Shown: piece after piece, positions 37,120 through 49,042 of the stretch
Numbering within the stretch: the first letter of the stretch is position 1
Layout: each line of letters starts with the position of its first letter
Assembly (NCBI RefSeq): GCF_003265705.1
Contig: NW_020312785.1
Coordinates: forward strand, 22,971,182 to 23,035,181
Length of the DNA: 64,000 bases
DNA from: Callorhinus ursinus
Taxonomy: Eukaryota; Chordata; Mammalia; Carnivora; Otariidae
Reading direction: 5' to 3'
The notes under the pieces: model-generated
What the model was told of the DNA's origin: nothing
The model's database searches: none
The model's input: only the letters and a program-made list of their open reading frames with translations
Translations under genes and position numbers: made by a program

Positions 37120-38589
37120 ATACAGATGAGGGTAATATATAGGTGGTCTCTGTTCACATAAATTAACCAGCTAGGAATAGCTATCACAGCTGGGTGGCCC
37201 AATGGACATGGGGACTTCCTTCTCTCTACCACTGCCTTATAGATTTTCCCTCCTTTTCCCCTACCTTTGCCATGGCCTATTCCTGTGCCTCAGTTTTCTC
37301 TCAACCCTGAGCTCCATGCAATCTCCCAAACCTGGGCCCTGTCTCAGCCCCGCTTGCAATACGGCTCCTTACCCCAGAGTGGCCCTAGGCGATTCTTACA
37401 AGAGCCTGGTCTAGTTTCCCTACACCAATCTAGACAAACCCGTTCTTGCCCTTATTATATCCACCCCCTGGCTGACACGTGGTGCCCATGAATTGGGTCT
37501 GGATAGTTAACAGATCCCAGGAGAGGGGCATCAGTGGCGGGAAAGAAAGGCAAAAAGATAGCTGGCAGTAAAAGTAACCTGTAGGAGAGGATTTATTTTT
37601 TCATTATTGTTTAGAGTCCAAACCTCCAAGAATCTTAAAAAGGATTTTTATGCTACATTTGAAGATGAGCAAGTGTTGGAAAAACTTAATTATATTTATA
37701 GTCCATAGATTGGGCGGGGGTGGTGGGTGGGAGGAGAAAGCCCAGATAAAAGTTAGAGGACATCAAAACAGAGAAACCAACTCTTGAGTTCAGTTGAAGA
37801 GGGAAGGTCACCAGGAACAAGTCATAGGCTGAGAAGCACTTAAAAAAACAGTGCTGCTCCCCAGACCCTTGTCCTCCCAACTCAAGTCTGCAGTGCCTCT
37901 GATACCAGTCTTCAGCGTCTAGCATTAGTCTGAGTTCTGCCAGAAACCTGTCTTGGGAGCCTGGAGCCGGAACTCTAAATTATTAGAAGATGTGATAACA
38001 CAGATCCAACACATTAGAGTAAAATGTGTTGCTAGACAACTAAATTAGTTGATTTTTGTCCCTCTTATGATGATTGTCTTTTATGGGAATTTGAGTAGGG
38101 TATTATATTTTAAGAACACTGTGACTTAAATTAGCTTCTGCAAACCTGCATTTTTTTTTCATATAGCCGATTCTCAAGAAGCCCCAGGTTTGAAGATCTC
38201 TGGAATGCAGAGAATTCCATTTTATTTTCTACAGAAAGGAGAATTTAACCATTTCCCCACAGTATTTTAATAAATACTTAAAAAATAGGTTTCTTTCTGT
38301 ATGAGTGAAACAATTAGTCATTGAGTACATTTCTTTATTTGGCTGGGGATGGAGGCTTTATTTCATTCCACAATATCAGCCTGCTCGTGGGGTGTTAGGA
38401 CAGAAGGGGTGATAAAGAAACCATGAAAGATGACTAATGCCCCAAGACTGAAAATAGAGACTTTGATGGGGTCTCTACAGCAGTTGGATGAGAAATGCAA
38501 GACCATGGACTTTTCTAAGTGCGAAGTTAATAGGATTAAAATTAGTTTTATTAGCAATGACAAGGGAAGCAGCCACCACCACCCATTAT

Positions 38590-38835
38590 AAACGCTTCCA
38601 TAATCGTTTATAGAGTTGCACCTGTTACAGGCTAGGCACGGGGATAAGAGTCTCACATACACTGTCCTATTTGATCCTTACTAGAGTCCCACGAGGTTGG
38701 TTTTCTCATCCCTGTTTCATTCAACAATACAGAGACACAAAGATAGTCTATTAATTTCCTCTGACTCTCATCACTTATAAATGGCCGAGGTGGAATTTGG
38801 GCCTATTTCCAAAGTCCCTCTTGTTTTAAGCAAGC
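38590..38835 (-). repeat. MIR, antisense
   Basis: ctgttacaggctaggcacg, gagtctcacatacactgtcc, atttgatccttactagagtc, ttctcatccctgtttcattc, and gaggtggaatttgggcct follow MIR antisense order. Confidence 0.7.
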
Positions 38836-38839
38836 AAGG

Positions 38840-40225
38840 CTGCCTTTCAGGGTCCAGGAAGGTAAAGGAAATATATCCTTTTCGAAAACTTATTTATTTC
38901 TATTTTTGAGTATTTATTGCTGTTTTTTTTTTTTTTTTCCTGCTCTGGTTTTCAAAGTTCCTTTTGGAAAGCTATAACCTTGCTTCAGCTAAATAAAGGG
39001 GTAAACAAGTTTCTTTCTCAATAAAGATAGTGGAGTGGTACCAGTCCTATAGCGGTTTCTGCTTTTAACGTGCTTTATGGCTTTCGCAAAATGTGTCTTC
39101 GGGGGGCCAGATTCCTTACATGTACCGATGAGGTTGGCCTGGAGATTTGGAAGTCTGTGATGTTCCATGAGGAGAGTCCTCTGTCTCAGAATCCTGAGAA
39201 GTCAGGAAAACTGGACCTGAGAGGTGAAAACTCAGTGGGGAGGGATGATGGAAAACTGTAAATGTGATCCCTCCCTGACTTCAGTTTTCCTTCATAGTTG
39301 GTATTCATTTGATTCAACCCCTCAGATCCCAAAGGACAGAGTGTTACACAAACAGTATCAGTGACCCCTGGCTTACACATCAGGAAGAGGAGTGGGGGAA
39401 GCTACATAAATAAATAATGTAACAGCAGAATTGGCAATTTTCTGGCCTTCGGAGGTCCCTAGAGATTGCCAACTTGGCCCACACCGGGCTCCAGTGGTTG
39501 TAAAACAGCAAACCACAACATGGTGTCCACTTGAAGCCTTTCACCACAGTGTGGTTGGCCAGAAGCTGACTAGCCAAAACTCCTCCACAGAACAGCACAG
39601 CCAGGACCATCTCTGGAAATCCCAACCATGTTCTTCACTCGGGGCGGGCCCACGAGTCCTCTGGGTGGGCCCACGAGTCCTCTGGGTCTACCGTTTCCAA
39701 AGGCCAGTCTGAGGATTTGTATCCATCAATGTCAAGTTTTTCATAAGTCTGCTGCAAGATGCAAAAAAGGTACAGAAAAGAAAGCAGAGTGTGTTTTCCT
39801 TAAAGTTAAATGTATTCATTCAAAGGACTGTCTTTTATGCTGTTTCTTCTACCTTTTTTTATATGAAAATGTCCTTTCTCTTGTGAAATTATACTGATAC
39901 TAAATGGGAGATTCTATACAGTGTTTATTTTATGTTCTTTGGTTGGCAAGCCTGTATCCGGTTTCAAACTTACGATGGAAATTCCACTGACCTATGAAAC
40001 AGAATATGGTGGGAACTGTTGCATTTTGGGCATGCAGGAGGGATGAGACCTCTGGGATGCCCTGCTACATGAACGAGGCTGCAGTGCTTAAACCGGAAGG
40101 AGGGCAACCCCTGCATGATCTGTACGGTCTGGAGATTTGAGCCATTTGCCCCAGGTTAATGTCTTTGGATCTCACTTTATTTCTACTGTTCCAGGGTGAT
40201 TTCATAGCCATAGGGCAAAGCTCAA
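38840..40225. other. Unassigned stretch
   Basis: No gene supported. An 81-codon minus-strand frame near 39.4-39.6 kb has some amino-acid complexity but no family match I can defend. A perfect 21-bp tandem duplication is listed separately. Confidence 0.4.
39646..39687. repeat. Perfect 21-bp tandem duplication
   Basis: A 21-base unit starting gggcccacgag and ending ctctgggt occurs at 39646-39666 and again at 39667-39687 with no mismatch. It is GC-rich in an AT-rich neighbourhood. Confidence 0.97.
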
Positions 40226-40226
40226 T

Positions 40227-40268
40227 TTGTCAAGGACTAAAATAAAATAAAATAAAAATAAAAAATAG
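40227..40268. repeat. (AAAAT)n simple repeat
   Basis: A short run of AAAAT-type units. Confidence 0.85.
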
Positions 40269-40529
40269 TGAAGACTTATTTACAGATACTCAGATTTAAC
40301 TTTTAAGCTTCTATAAAACAGAATGCTATTCTTTTATTTCTTTCAAAGATGCTCTTGATATCCACTGTAACCTGATTTTCCTGGATACTAATAACGATAT
40401 GAGTAGGAACAGAAGGGCGGTGATAACCAAGCTACCAGTTGCTGAAGACAAACTCCGTGCAAAACAGTTTTTCGTGTATTTTCTGCTACCTTCACAACCG
40501 CTGCAATTTGAAAGGGCAGAAAAATGCAG

Positions 40530-40745
40530 CTCACAGTGGTGTGTAAAATGGTAGAAAAAACAAGGATTTTGGCATCCCATAAATCTGACTACAAATCCGA
40601 GCTTGATGATGGCCTTGGACAACTAAGTGAAGTTGTTTTTGTTTTTGTTTTTGTTTTCCCTCACATATAAAATGAGGCCAACAGTGATCATCCATAGAGT
40701 TGTTATGAGAAATGCATAGTATAACAGGTGTGAAGTAGTCCATTT
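40530..40745 (+). repeat. MIR with (TTTTTG)n insertion
   Basis: It has tctgactacaaatccgag, atgatggccttggacaa, cctcacatataaaatgaggc, atagagttgttatgagaaat, and gcatagtataacagg in MIR sense order. A (GTTTTT)n run lies in the middle at about 40632-40655. Confidence 0.65.
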
Positions 40746-41204
40746 AATGCCTCCTGTATATGGAGGAACTCAGTATTTCACTAGATAACTTGATCAAGTT
40801 TATGATTTTTGTAGGTAGCAGAGCTGGGAGCTCCAAGTCTCTGGATCACAGTCTATGATCCTTGCCATATAGCAAGAATAACTGGTTCACTGAGCAGGCT
40901 GAGCTCAGTGGGGCATAAATGGAGGTTTCACAGCATCAGATTCACAGATATAAAAATATCCGGTGAATTTATTCTGGCCAGTTAAAAGTTCCGATCTATC
41001 CCCTTTAGACTGCGACCTTGTGGGCCCTCAGTGCCCCCTCCCTGCTCTGGCCAGCCTCCTGTGCAAGTGCAGAGACCTTTGGACAGTGCTCTGAAGATGA
41101 AGAGGGGCTAGAAGATGAGTTTGGACTATCGCTATGCTGTATTCCTGCTGATTTGGCACAGTCCCTGTCCGGATCGATGTATTTTTCTTCTCTAATACTA
41201 AAAA

Positions 41205-41800
41205 ACAGGACTGCATTAGTTATTTATCACTGTGCAATGAATGACCACAAACACGGAACTTAAAACAAAACACACTTGTTATTTCACAAATTCCATGGGT
41301 CAGGAATCTTGGCGTGACTTAGCTGGATTCTCTGACAGGGTCTGTCAAGGCTGCATTCAATGTGTCAGCTGGGGCTGCAGTCTCATCTGAAGGTCCACTG
41401 GGAGAGGATATGCTCTCATTAGTTTTAAGACTGAGGGCTTAAATTTCTTGCTGTCCAACAGCCAGAAGCTCCCCTCATCTCCTGGAGGCTACCCTAGGGG
41501 GTTCCTGGCCACATGGGCCTCTGAACACAGGCAGCCTATACAATAAGGCAACTTGCTTCTTCAAAGCCAGCAAGGGAGTAAGAGAATCCAGCAACATGGA
41601 TGCTAGAATCTTACATAACATATCATGTAATTACACACATGTAATCAAAAGCATCCTATCAACGTTGCCACATTCTGTTGTTAAAAGCAACTCACAGGAT
41701 AGAAGTAAATCACACACAAGGGGAGAGAACGATAAGAAGGACATGAATTTCCCCAGGGGGAACCCATGGGAGAGTCCCCTAGAGCATGTAGGTCACATGA
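41205..41800. repeat. Old LTR-like mammalian repeat, same type as 18.7 kb
   Basis: Landmarks: tagttatttatcactgtgca, ggaacttaaaacaaaacac, tccatgggtcaggaatctt, gcgtgacttagctgg, gtcagctggggctgcagtc, and gccacatgggcctct. It resembles the family seen at 18.7-19.3 kb. The subfamily is not assigned and the right end is uncertain. Confidence 0.65.
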
Positions 41801-42260
41801 GCATATTAGTTGAAATACAAGGATCCATTAATCCCTAGTGAAAATTTTGAGCTGAAAAGAAACTCAGAGCTCCGCAGTGACCCCACCAAACTATACAGAA
41901 CAATTTTGGGGGGATTGGAAATCACAGAACACCAGAGGAACCAGTGACTTTCAATGAGTAAGTCTACATTCATATTAAACCTTGCCTCTGAGCCCATTGG
42001 ATCAAATTCCTCCTTACAGAAAAGGACAATCTATCTTAAAGACATTTTGAATTTTCTAAGTCCCTCCACTAGAAATGGTCATGGTCTGACAAAATTAACA
42101 TGGTAGTTTTGTGAAACTGAATAACAGAAGGAGATTGTGATATTTTGGATCAGTACTGGATATCCATGAATATTTGATAGTTTAATTTTATTACTCAAAG
42201 TACGTGTACAATAAGGAGTAGAGCTAGGAATGAAGATAGATTTAAAAACACCATAAGGAG

Positions 42261-42487
42261 GGGGGCGCCTGGGTGGCTCAGTCATTAAGCGTCTGCCTTC
42301 GGCTCAGGTCATGATCCCAGGGTCCTGGGATTGAGCCCCCCCATCGGGCTCCCTGCTCCGTGGGAAGCCTGCTTCTCCCTCTCCCACTCCCCCTGCTTGT
42401 GTTCCCTCTCTCGCTGTGTCTCCCTCTTTCAAATAAATAAATAAAATCTTTAAAAACAAAACAAAACAAAACAAAACAAAACAAAAC
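42261..42487 (+). repeat. Carnivore tRNA-derived SINE with (AAAAC)n tail and 16-bp target duplication
   Basis: Close to the family consensus, including the cactccccctgcttgtg and ctctcgctgtgtctc segments of the arctoid type. The tail has expanded as (AAAAC)n. The perfect direct repeat aaaacaccataaggag flanks it at 42245-42260 and 42488-42503, so this is probably one of the youngest insertions here. Confidence 0.97.
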
Positions 42488-42503
42488 AAAACACCATAAG
42501 GAG

Positions 42504-45165
42504 GTATGAAGATCTTAATCATCTGAAAGTCATGATCACAAACCAGAGAGCATATGCTAGTTATCATATATATGAAATTAAGTGTGGAAGTGTTCACCCC
42601 TTTTTGTAAAAAACAGCATTTTCTATGCTAGGACATTTTTCTCTTTTGGCTGCCCATGTGACAACTACTCACCTATTCCATCTCAAGAATTTTTCTACCT
42701 ATCCCCACCACCCTCAAATTTTATAGATGCCATTTTCTATTTATACTACTAAGACAACACATTTCCTCTAAGGTTATCTGAGTACCTAGAGCTCTTCTGG
42801 GTTTAGGGAAGGATGTATATTTCTGCTTTTTAGAATTTTTTGAAAGGTTCTTTAGTTAAGTGCATTTTTTCTAATAAATATGTTTATTTAAATGAAAACT
42901 TAAATACAACTGAATTTTTGTTCATTTACAGACTTTTTCCCATTAAATAAAACCACATATCAGAAAAACAAAATTACCATGGCAGAATCATGCACCGATT
43001 CTTGATTCAGAAAAAAATGTGTTCTCTATATTTTATGATGACTTGCCTTTTCTAATTTCAAATAAAATTTTAATTCACTTTTCCACTTCTTATTATATGT
43101 ACTCCTGGCTGCAGATCTTTAAGTCAGATGGTTGAAAATAAAGAATAAGCTCTTAATACTAAATTTAAACTGTCTTCCTCACTTAGCAGTTTGTATAAAA
43201 TAATGCAGTTAAAATACTACACAAATGTTATTAGTTTAACTATTATAACTTTTTTCCAGAATGAGGGAATTCTTTGAAATATCTGAGACCTTAAGAAAAT
43301 AATACTAACAAAACACAAGAAAGCAATATATAAGGATCAAAAACTCAGAGTGCCCTTGCATTTTCAAACATTTAATTTTTGGTTAAAGGGAAAAGTTTGA
43401 TGTGATGTGTTTTTAATTTGTGTTGCTTAAAATTCTACTTTTGGCAACTCAGCTCTGACTTCTATGTTAAGTCCAAATATTTTATTTTATTGTTCAATGA
43501 TAAAAGAACCTATGAAACAGCCACTTGAAAGAAGACAGAAGCTACATTGGCATCTGGTTTAATTTACAGCTCTTGCTCATTACCCTCATATGAAAATTTC
43601 AGAACACATGTGGCAAAGGCTTCTGAAAAGCAACCTTTAACCTGAACCTGAATTTAATATTCTGAAGTTATGAACTAAAGTTCTTTAAAGTTAACAACTT
43701 TCTCTACAGATAGCTTTTTAATGTAGTAGAATTCTATGTTAACTTTATGTACAACTATCTTTTTAGCATAATAGAACACTTTGAATACTGATTAGAAAAA
43801 TATAATCATCCAGGCGCCGAGAAAACATAAGTTTTACCTGATTTGGCTTCCATCCAGATTATTATTTCTCCCTGAGTTATAGTCATCATTATAAAAAATG
43901 AAAGTACAAAGGGAATCACGAGTCACTGTATTCTGATAACAAACAGTCTAAGAGAAGAATTAGGGAAGAAAGAAGAATACTTCTAAAAATTGGAAGAATT
44001 AGGAAGAAAAAGGAATGATACCTACTCCAAATTCCTAGCTCCTTCCAGGCAGAGTAAGGGCAAAATGCCAGTGGTGTGGGTGGCCAGGAAAGCTCCTGGC
44101 CAGGTGCTCAGGGCAGCATGTTCTACTGCCTATTGTCCATCCCTCAAACTATACGACTTCCTCTAATGAATATTTACATCCTACAAAACCCAGTTAAATC
44201 CCCAATCCAGCTATTTAGTTATATAGAACTCAATTAGATGGATGGGTAGAGGGATGATAGAAAAGATGGACATTTACACATGCATACATATATTTGTACA
44301 TACACGCACACGTCTATGTATTGTGTCAGTTTGTCAACTGATGAAATGTAGCCTGCAAAAGAGCATTATCATAAAAATTAATTAATTAACAGAAAAAACT
44401 TCCCTGCTCTCATTTAGCATTATATCTTAAATCCATCCTGTGTAAATAGGTCTTAATATATATTTATCTTTATATATACATTTTACATATATTTCTGTAT
44501 AGATGCATGTGTTTGTACAGTAAGATAGGTATATTTTTAGAATGAGTCAAATTCAATAAATTTTACATACTGAGGAAGAAAATACTATCCTATTTAATCA
44601 TTTCTATTCATATTTGGAGTGAAAGAGTAAATACAATCCCAGGAGATTTAAAATATTGTTAGAATGCTGTTCATAATCGAAATGTTGAATCGTGAATATC
44701 TACGGTACTGCTACCCCATGACTATTTTCCTAAGCAACCACAGCTCCTCACAACTCAGCAAACATGATTACAACAGGCATCTTAAAGTCCTTACATGATC
44801 CCACCATTATTCATTTAGAAATGAGAATTGGACACAGGATGAATCCATTAATCTATCCCCAGATTTTAAAACTTTAAATTCTTAGAGTTGACATCAAGTG
44901 TGCTTTCTTCTGCCATTTGAAATGAAAGTCAGTTTGCAGTGACGGAGAATGAAGCCGATGCATGAAGAGAAGAAACAAGAAAAAGGATTGTTCTGGGTCC
45001 ATATTTCTTAGTCTCAATTGCAACCCTGCACGTTCTCCAGTTGAGTTGTTTAACCCTTCCTTATATTCCATTAGGAAATAAATTCTTCCTTTCCCAAAAT
45101 GCACTCAAGATGCATCTCTGTTACTTGTAACCAAAGAATCATAAAAGACAATGATATTTTCTGCC
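42504..45165. other. Long AT-rich stretch without recognised repeats or genes
   Basis: About 2.7 kb with no interspersed repeat I can name, no coding exon and no RNA gene. Short alternating TA/CA runs occur near 44280-44320 and 44455-44500. Confidence 0.4.
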
Positions 45166-45169
45166 TGGA

Positions 45170-45480
45170 AACAATGGCCTTGCTATTTTCCCAGCGTCAT
45201 TCTTGTTTATCCTCTAAATCTGAGATGCAACCACCATTCATCTAGAAAATCTTTTCCAAACTGCTAGATGTGGATTAATTTGATTTTCTGTATGCCAGAT
45301 CCTGTACTGTTCCTACAATTCCTATTCCCACTCAGTATTGTAATTGCTTCTTTGTTTTTCTTTATCTCATTTAAATACATTAAAGTAGGGACCACTTTTA
45401 TTACACCCACTCTTGTTTCTCACTGCATAACACACCACCAGAGGCGTAAAATAAATAACTGTTGAACAAAAGAAACAATA
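45170..45480 (+). repeat. L2 3' end
   Basis: CT-rich sequence leads to ttgtaattgcttctttg, cattaaagtagggaccactt, and aataaataactgttgaac, in the order of the L2 tail. Confidence 0.6.
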
Positions 45481-45489
45481 AAGGAAAGA

Positions 45490-46885
45490 ATAAGAAAAAA
45501 GGTACTTGATTTCATATTTATTTCCAATTCATGATTTTATAATTTATCTATTAAAATTTTAACACAAGGCATAGACTGCCAACCAACTGATATTTGTTAT
45601 ATTACCACTATAATAAAGCCAACTTTCCAAGTAGAAGTGAGATATTAACTTTTATATATATGGCTGTTTTAAATACTATCTTTTTTATAGATGGTGCAAT
45701 TGAAAAATGCTAGTAACAGAGCTCTATATAGTACAAACTTCATTTTCATTTATTAAATCAACTGTCTCCAAACATTATTGATATGGGTGAGAATGCAAAT
45801 TTCCTTTGTCTGATACTCTATTTGTCTGAAAACCAAAACATAATTTATGCTTCCTAAGTGTTGGGGAGTTAACTCAAAAGTTGAATGCTTTGTTTTCCAA
45901 GAAGAACAACACTTTTTTTTTTTTTAATTGAACGAAGCACACTCAGTTCACATGAGACTAACAGTTGTTCTAGATGCCCAGGAGGAACTGCCCTTTCAGA
46001 GAACAGTGTGTCTTGATCTAAAGCCAAGGAAAACAGTTGTACTTAAAAATCTTTGCCTCAGGTATTTCATATTTTTAGAACCTCTTGGGGGGGTCTTTCC
46101 ATAGTGTTTTGGTATACTATTTGAGCAGTGTTTATGGTGATTCTTGGAAAATATCTTTATAAACAAAGGTTGTAAAGGATGCTTCTCAGTGGTATAATCT
46201 AATAAAATATCGTGAGTTTCACTGTATTTTCAAACGTCACCTGCATTTCTACATACCTGTATGTATATAGCAATTTGGTTTTATTCTTCTTTGGTTCACT
46301 ATTACTTACTCACAAAGTGTAATTAGACATTTGTGTTTAGGCAAAGAATTATAGCCTGTTATGATTTTTCAAATGTAATATTCTGCATGAAGCAAGCTGA
46401 GGTGTGAGTTTAATGTAGAGTACCTAGATTTATTCACACTTACCTAAACAGTAAGCTCCTCACTTTAGTTACCCTGGCACAAGTTCTTATATATATACAT
46501 TACTTGTCTCCTGCTAATTTCCATAGGGATATTATAAAAATGTTAATTCAGTCTACAAATCACATTGATATGTTTAGAAAAATTGAATTGCGTATGTCAA
46601 TGGAATGTAGGCCTGTGTGGCCTATTTGCACAGGATGGATTTAAGATACAACGCTAAAAGTACAGCAGGAGGATATTTTTCTGTTTATTTATTTATTTTA
46701 TCCTTTTCTCTTTCTTTCTTTCTTTTTTTTTTTTTAAACATACTGCTTCCAGGCCACGATTCAGCAACTGACAAATTAAGACTATTGTGCCTGGGTAACC
46801 ACCTCTCCTTAGATTTTGGACTAAAACCATTTCTTGGCACAACTTCACGCTCCCGTCAGCAGGAGAAGAGTGAGAACCCCGGGTG
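45490..46885. other. Unassigned AT-rich stretch
   Basis: No gene or clear interspersed repeat. T-rich runs at about 45911-45925 and 46706-46737; a 128-codon frame across the latter is low-complexity and not supported as a gene. Confidence 0.4.
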
Positions 46886-46984
46886 CCTTCTACCACAGAT
46901 GAACCATGTCCACATCCCTCTTTCCCTCACTCACAGCCTCTCCATCATCCCTTGCCAGAGACCATCAGAACTCCTCTCACTGAG

Positions 46985-48061
46985 CCCTCATCTTTGTCCA
47001 TGATAGTCACCACACACAGACTCAGACTTCCAGGTCAACCTTAACCCATTGGATTCTAATCCACTGTTCATCTCCTTTTTTTGACTCTTTCAGTCCTCCT
47101 CAGCTACTAAAACCCTTTCTGTGTGTCTCTGGAACTCAAGATCAAATCTCAGCAAAATTTCCTCTAAACTCAGATTCTTCTCCAAGCCGTCTATTTTCCT
47201 TACTGTTCCAGAAAAAACATTTATCCCCACTGAGGACACTGATTTTCTTGCAGCCCTCTCAAATGGTGGCTGTTTTTCTCCAGTGTTTTTACCACTGGGC
47301 ACAAGAATTGGATAGGTGTCCCCTTCCTACTCTCTCCAATCCCAGATTTTGAATTTCATGTATAAATTACACCTTTTCCATCCCACTTTATTTTATGATT
47401 TACTATATCAACCCCAAATTTATACTTCAAAAATTGTATATCCTTGGCCCATTGCTACTCATTCCATTGTGACTCTTCTCATAATTCTTAATGAACTCAA
47501 ATTCATGGAATGACCCTTTCAGTGTCTTGAACTCCCACTTACTTGATCTTTTCCCCTCTTATCTTCTCTCTCTTGCCATAGCCACTCAATTGCAAGCACA
47601 TGATCATTACTTTGAACTTGTCATTACTAATAACTGTAATTGCTTCAGAGTATCAACCTCAGCTAATGTACTAACAAACTCAGTCTTCTTTTTTTTTTAC
47701 TAGTTGTTAATTAAACTCAGTCTTTTCAACTCACCATTTCATATGCCAAATACCAACTCCCAACATTCCTTTTTTTCCTACAAGGACCTTCAATCTTTGA
47801 ATACCACAAATTTTTCATGATCTTCACCTCTATTTTGTCATTCCTTCCTCATTTTTAATTTGTTGGCCAATCATTATCATTACTTCTTTGATTATTATCT
47901 GTTTCCTTTTCCCTGTTCTGTTTTTGAATACCGGTGTGGCTAAATAATAGCCCTGGTTAAGTCCAACCCTCCATGATGGTGAACATAGTGGAGAAAAGTA
48001 ATGTCAAGCAAAACAAAACAAAATCAAAGCATGCATAAATCATGCAGAATAATGTTAGTTT
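46985..48061 (+). repeat. Old LINE 3' region (L2/L1M-like), interrupted by L1 insertion
   Basis: A long CT-rich segment with landmarks such as tcaaatctcagcaaaatttcc, gttccagaaaaaacat, agatttt...atgtataaattacacc, and cccaaatttatacttc. It appears to resume at 48914 after the younger L1 insertion (ctttctctgctagctatttc and so on). Confidence 0.4.
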
Positions 48062-48074
48062 AAAAATATAGCCA

Positions 48075-48158
48075 ATGTCCACAAAAGCCAAACTATGGAA
48101 AGAGCCAAGATGTCCATCGACAGATGAATAGATAAAGTAGATGTGGTATATATATATA

Positions 48159-48200
<42 letters not shown>

Positions 48201-48900
48201 AGAATATTATGCAGCCATCAAAAGGAAGAAAATCTTGCCCTTTGCAACGATGTGTATGGAACTGGAGGGTATCATGCTGAGCGAAATAAGTCAATCAGAG
48301 AAAGACATGTATCATATGATCTCACTGATATGAGGAATTCTTAATCTCAGGAAACAAACTGAGGGTTGCTGGAGTGGTAGGGGTTGGGAGGGATGGGGTG
48401 GCTGGGTGATGGACATCGGGGAGGGTATGTGCTATGGTGAGTGCTGTGAATTGTGCAAGACTGATGAATCACAGACTTGTACCCTGAAACAAATAATACA
48501 TTATACGTTAAAAAAAAAAAAANNNNNNNNNNNNNNNNNNNNNNNNNNNNNNNNNNNNNNNNNNNNNNNNNNNNNNNNNNNNNNNNNNNNNNNNNNNNNN
48601 NNNNNNNNNNNNNNNNNNNNNNGAAATCGGAGGGGGAGACGAACCATGAGAGACTATGGACTCTGAGAAACAAACCGAGAGTTCTAGAGGGGAGGGGGAT
48701 GGGGGGATGGGTTAGCCTGGTGATGGGTATTAAAGAGGGCATGTACTAAAAAAAAAAATTAAAAAAATAAAGAGGGCACGTACTGAATGGAGCACTGGGT
48801 GTTATACGCAAACAATGAATCATGGAACACTACATCAAAAACTAATGATGTAATGTATGGTGATTAACATAACATAATAAAATTTTTAAAAATGTAATAA
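48075..48900 (+). mobile_element. Two carnivore L1 3' ends within one target duplication, with an assembly gap
   Basis: The first L1 tail (48075-48522) has accaaagccaaactatgg-type ORF2/3' UTR landmarks, a (TA)n/(TG)n run, the aataagtcaatcagagaaag segment, and a poly(A) at the gap edge. The second (48623-48900), same orientation but a different 3' subfamily, runs to aacataacataataaaa. The 13-bp repeat aaaaatatagcca lies at 48062-48074 and 48901-48913, outside both. The second is probably nested in the poly(A) of the first. Confidence 0.85.
48523..48622. other. Assembly gap of 100 N
   Basis: One hundred N lie between two L1 tails. A round 100 is the usual placeholder for an unknown length, so true distances across this point are not known. 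Confidence 0.99.
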
Positions 48901-49042
48901 AAAAATATAGCCACTGATCTGCAATATTTCCAGGAAATCATAGAAGTTCTTAGTCCATTCCCTCACTTTCTCTGCTAGCTATTTCAGACCTTTTCCTCTC
49001 AAGCCTCCATCCACAATCCTCACCTTTGCTAATTCACCTGTG

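Larger units (their letters stand above)
34670..38585. other. Repeat-poor stretch, no gene recognised
   Basis: Apart from the MER5-like piece at 35.1 kb and the CA array at 37.0 kb, I recognise no interspersed repeat here. There is no convincing coding exon: the open frames of 60-90 codons share no recognisable domain and do not line up into a gene. It is a candidate for cross-species conservation testing. Confidence 0.4.

Noticed and set aside
36904..37232. Cys/Val-rich open frames
   Set aside because: They are translations of the (CA)n microsatellite.
39380..39625. Minus-strand 81-codon frame with a CGGVLAS-like word that recalls serine proteases or membrane proteins
   Set aside because: No catalytic motif or continuing homology follows; a single short word is not enough.
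42488..42503. Direct repeats around SINEs as possible CRISPR-like or regulatory arrays
   Set aside because: They occur in pairs that abut SINE, L1 or retrocopy insertions and are target-site duplications.
46617..47003. 128-codon open frame
   Set aside because: It crosses a T-rich low-complexity run giving Phe/Leu/Ser-rich sequence; no family match or exon signals.
48347..48742. 131-codon open frame
   Set aside because: It spans the 100-N gap and antisense L1 sequence, so it is an artefact.
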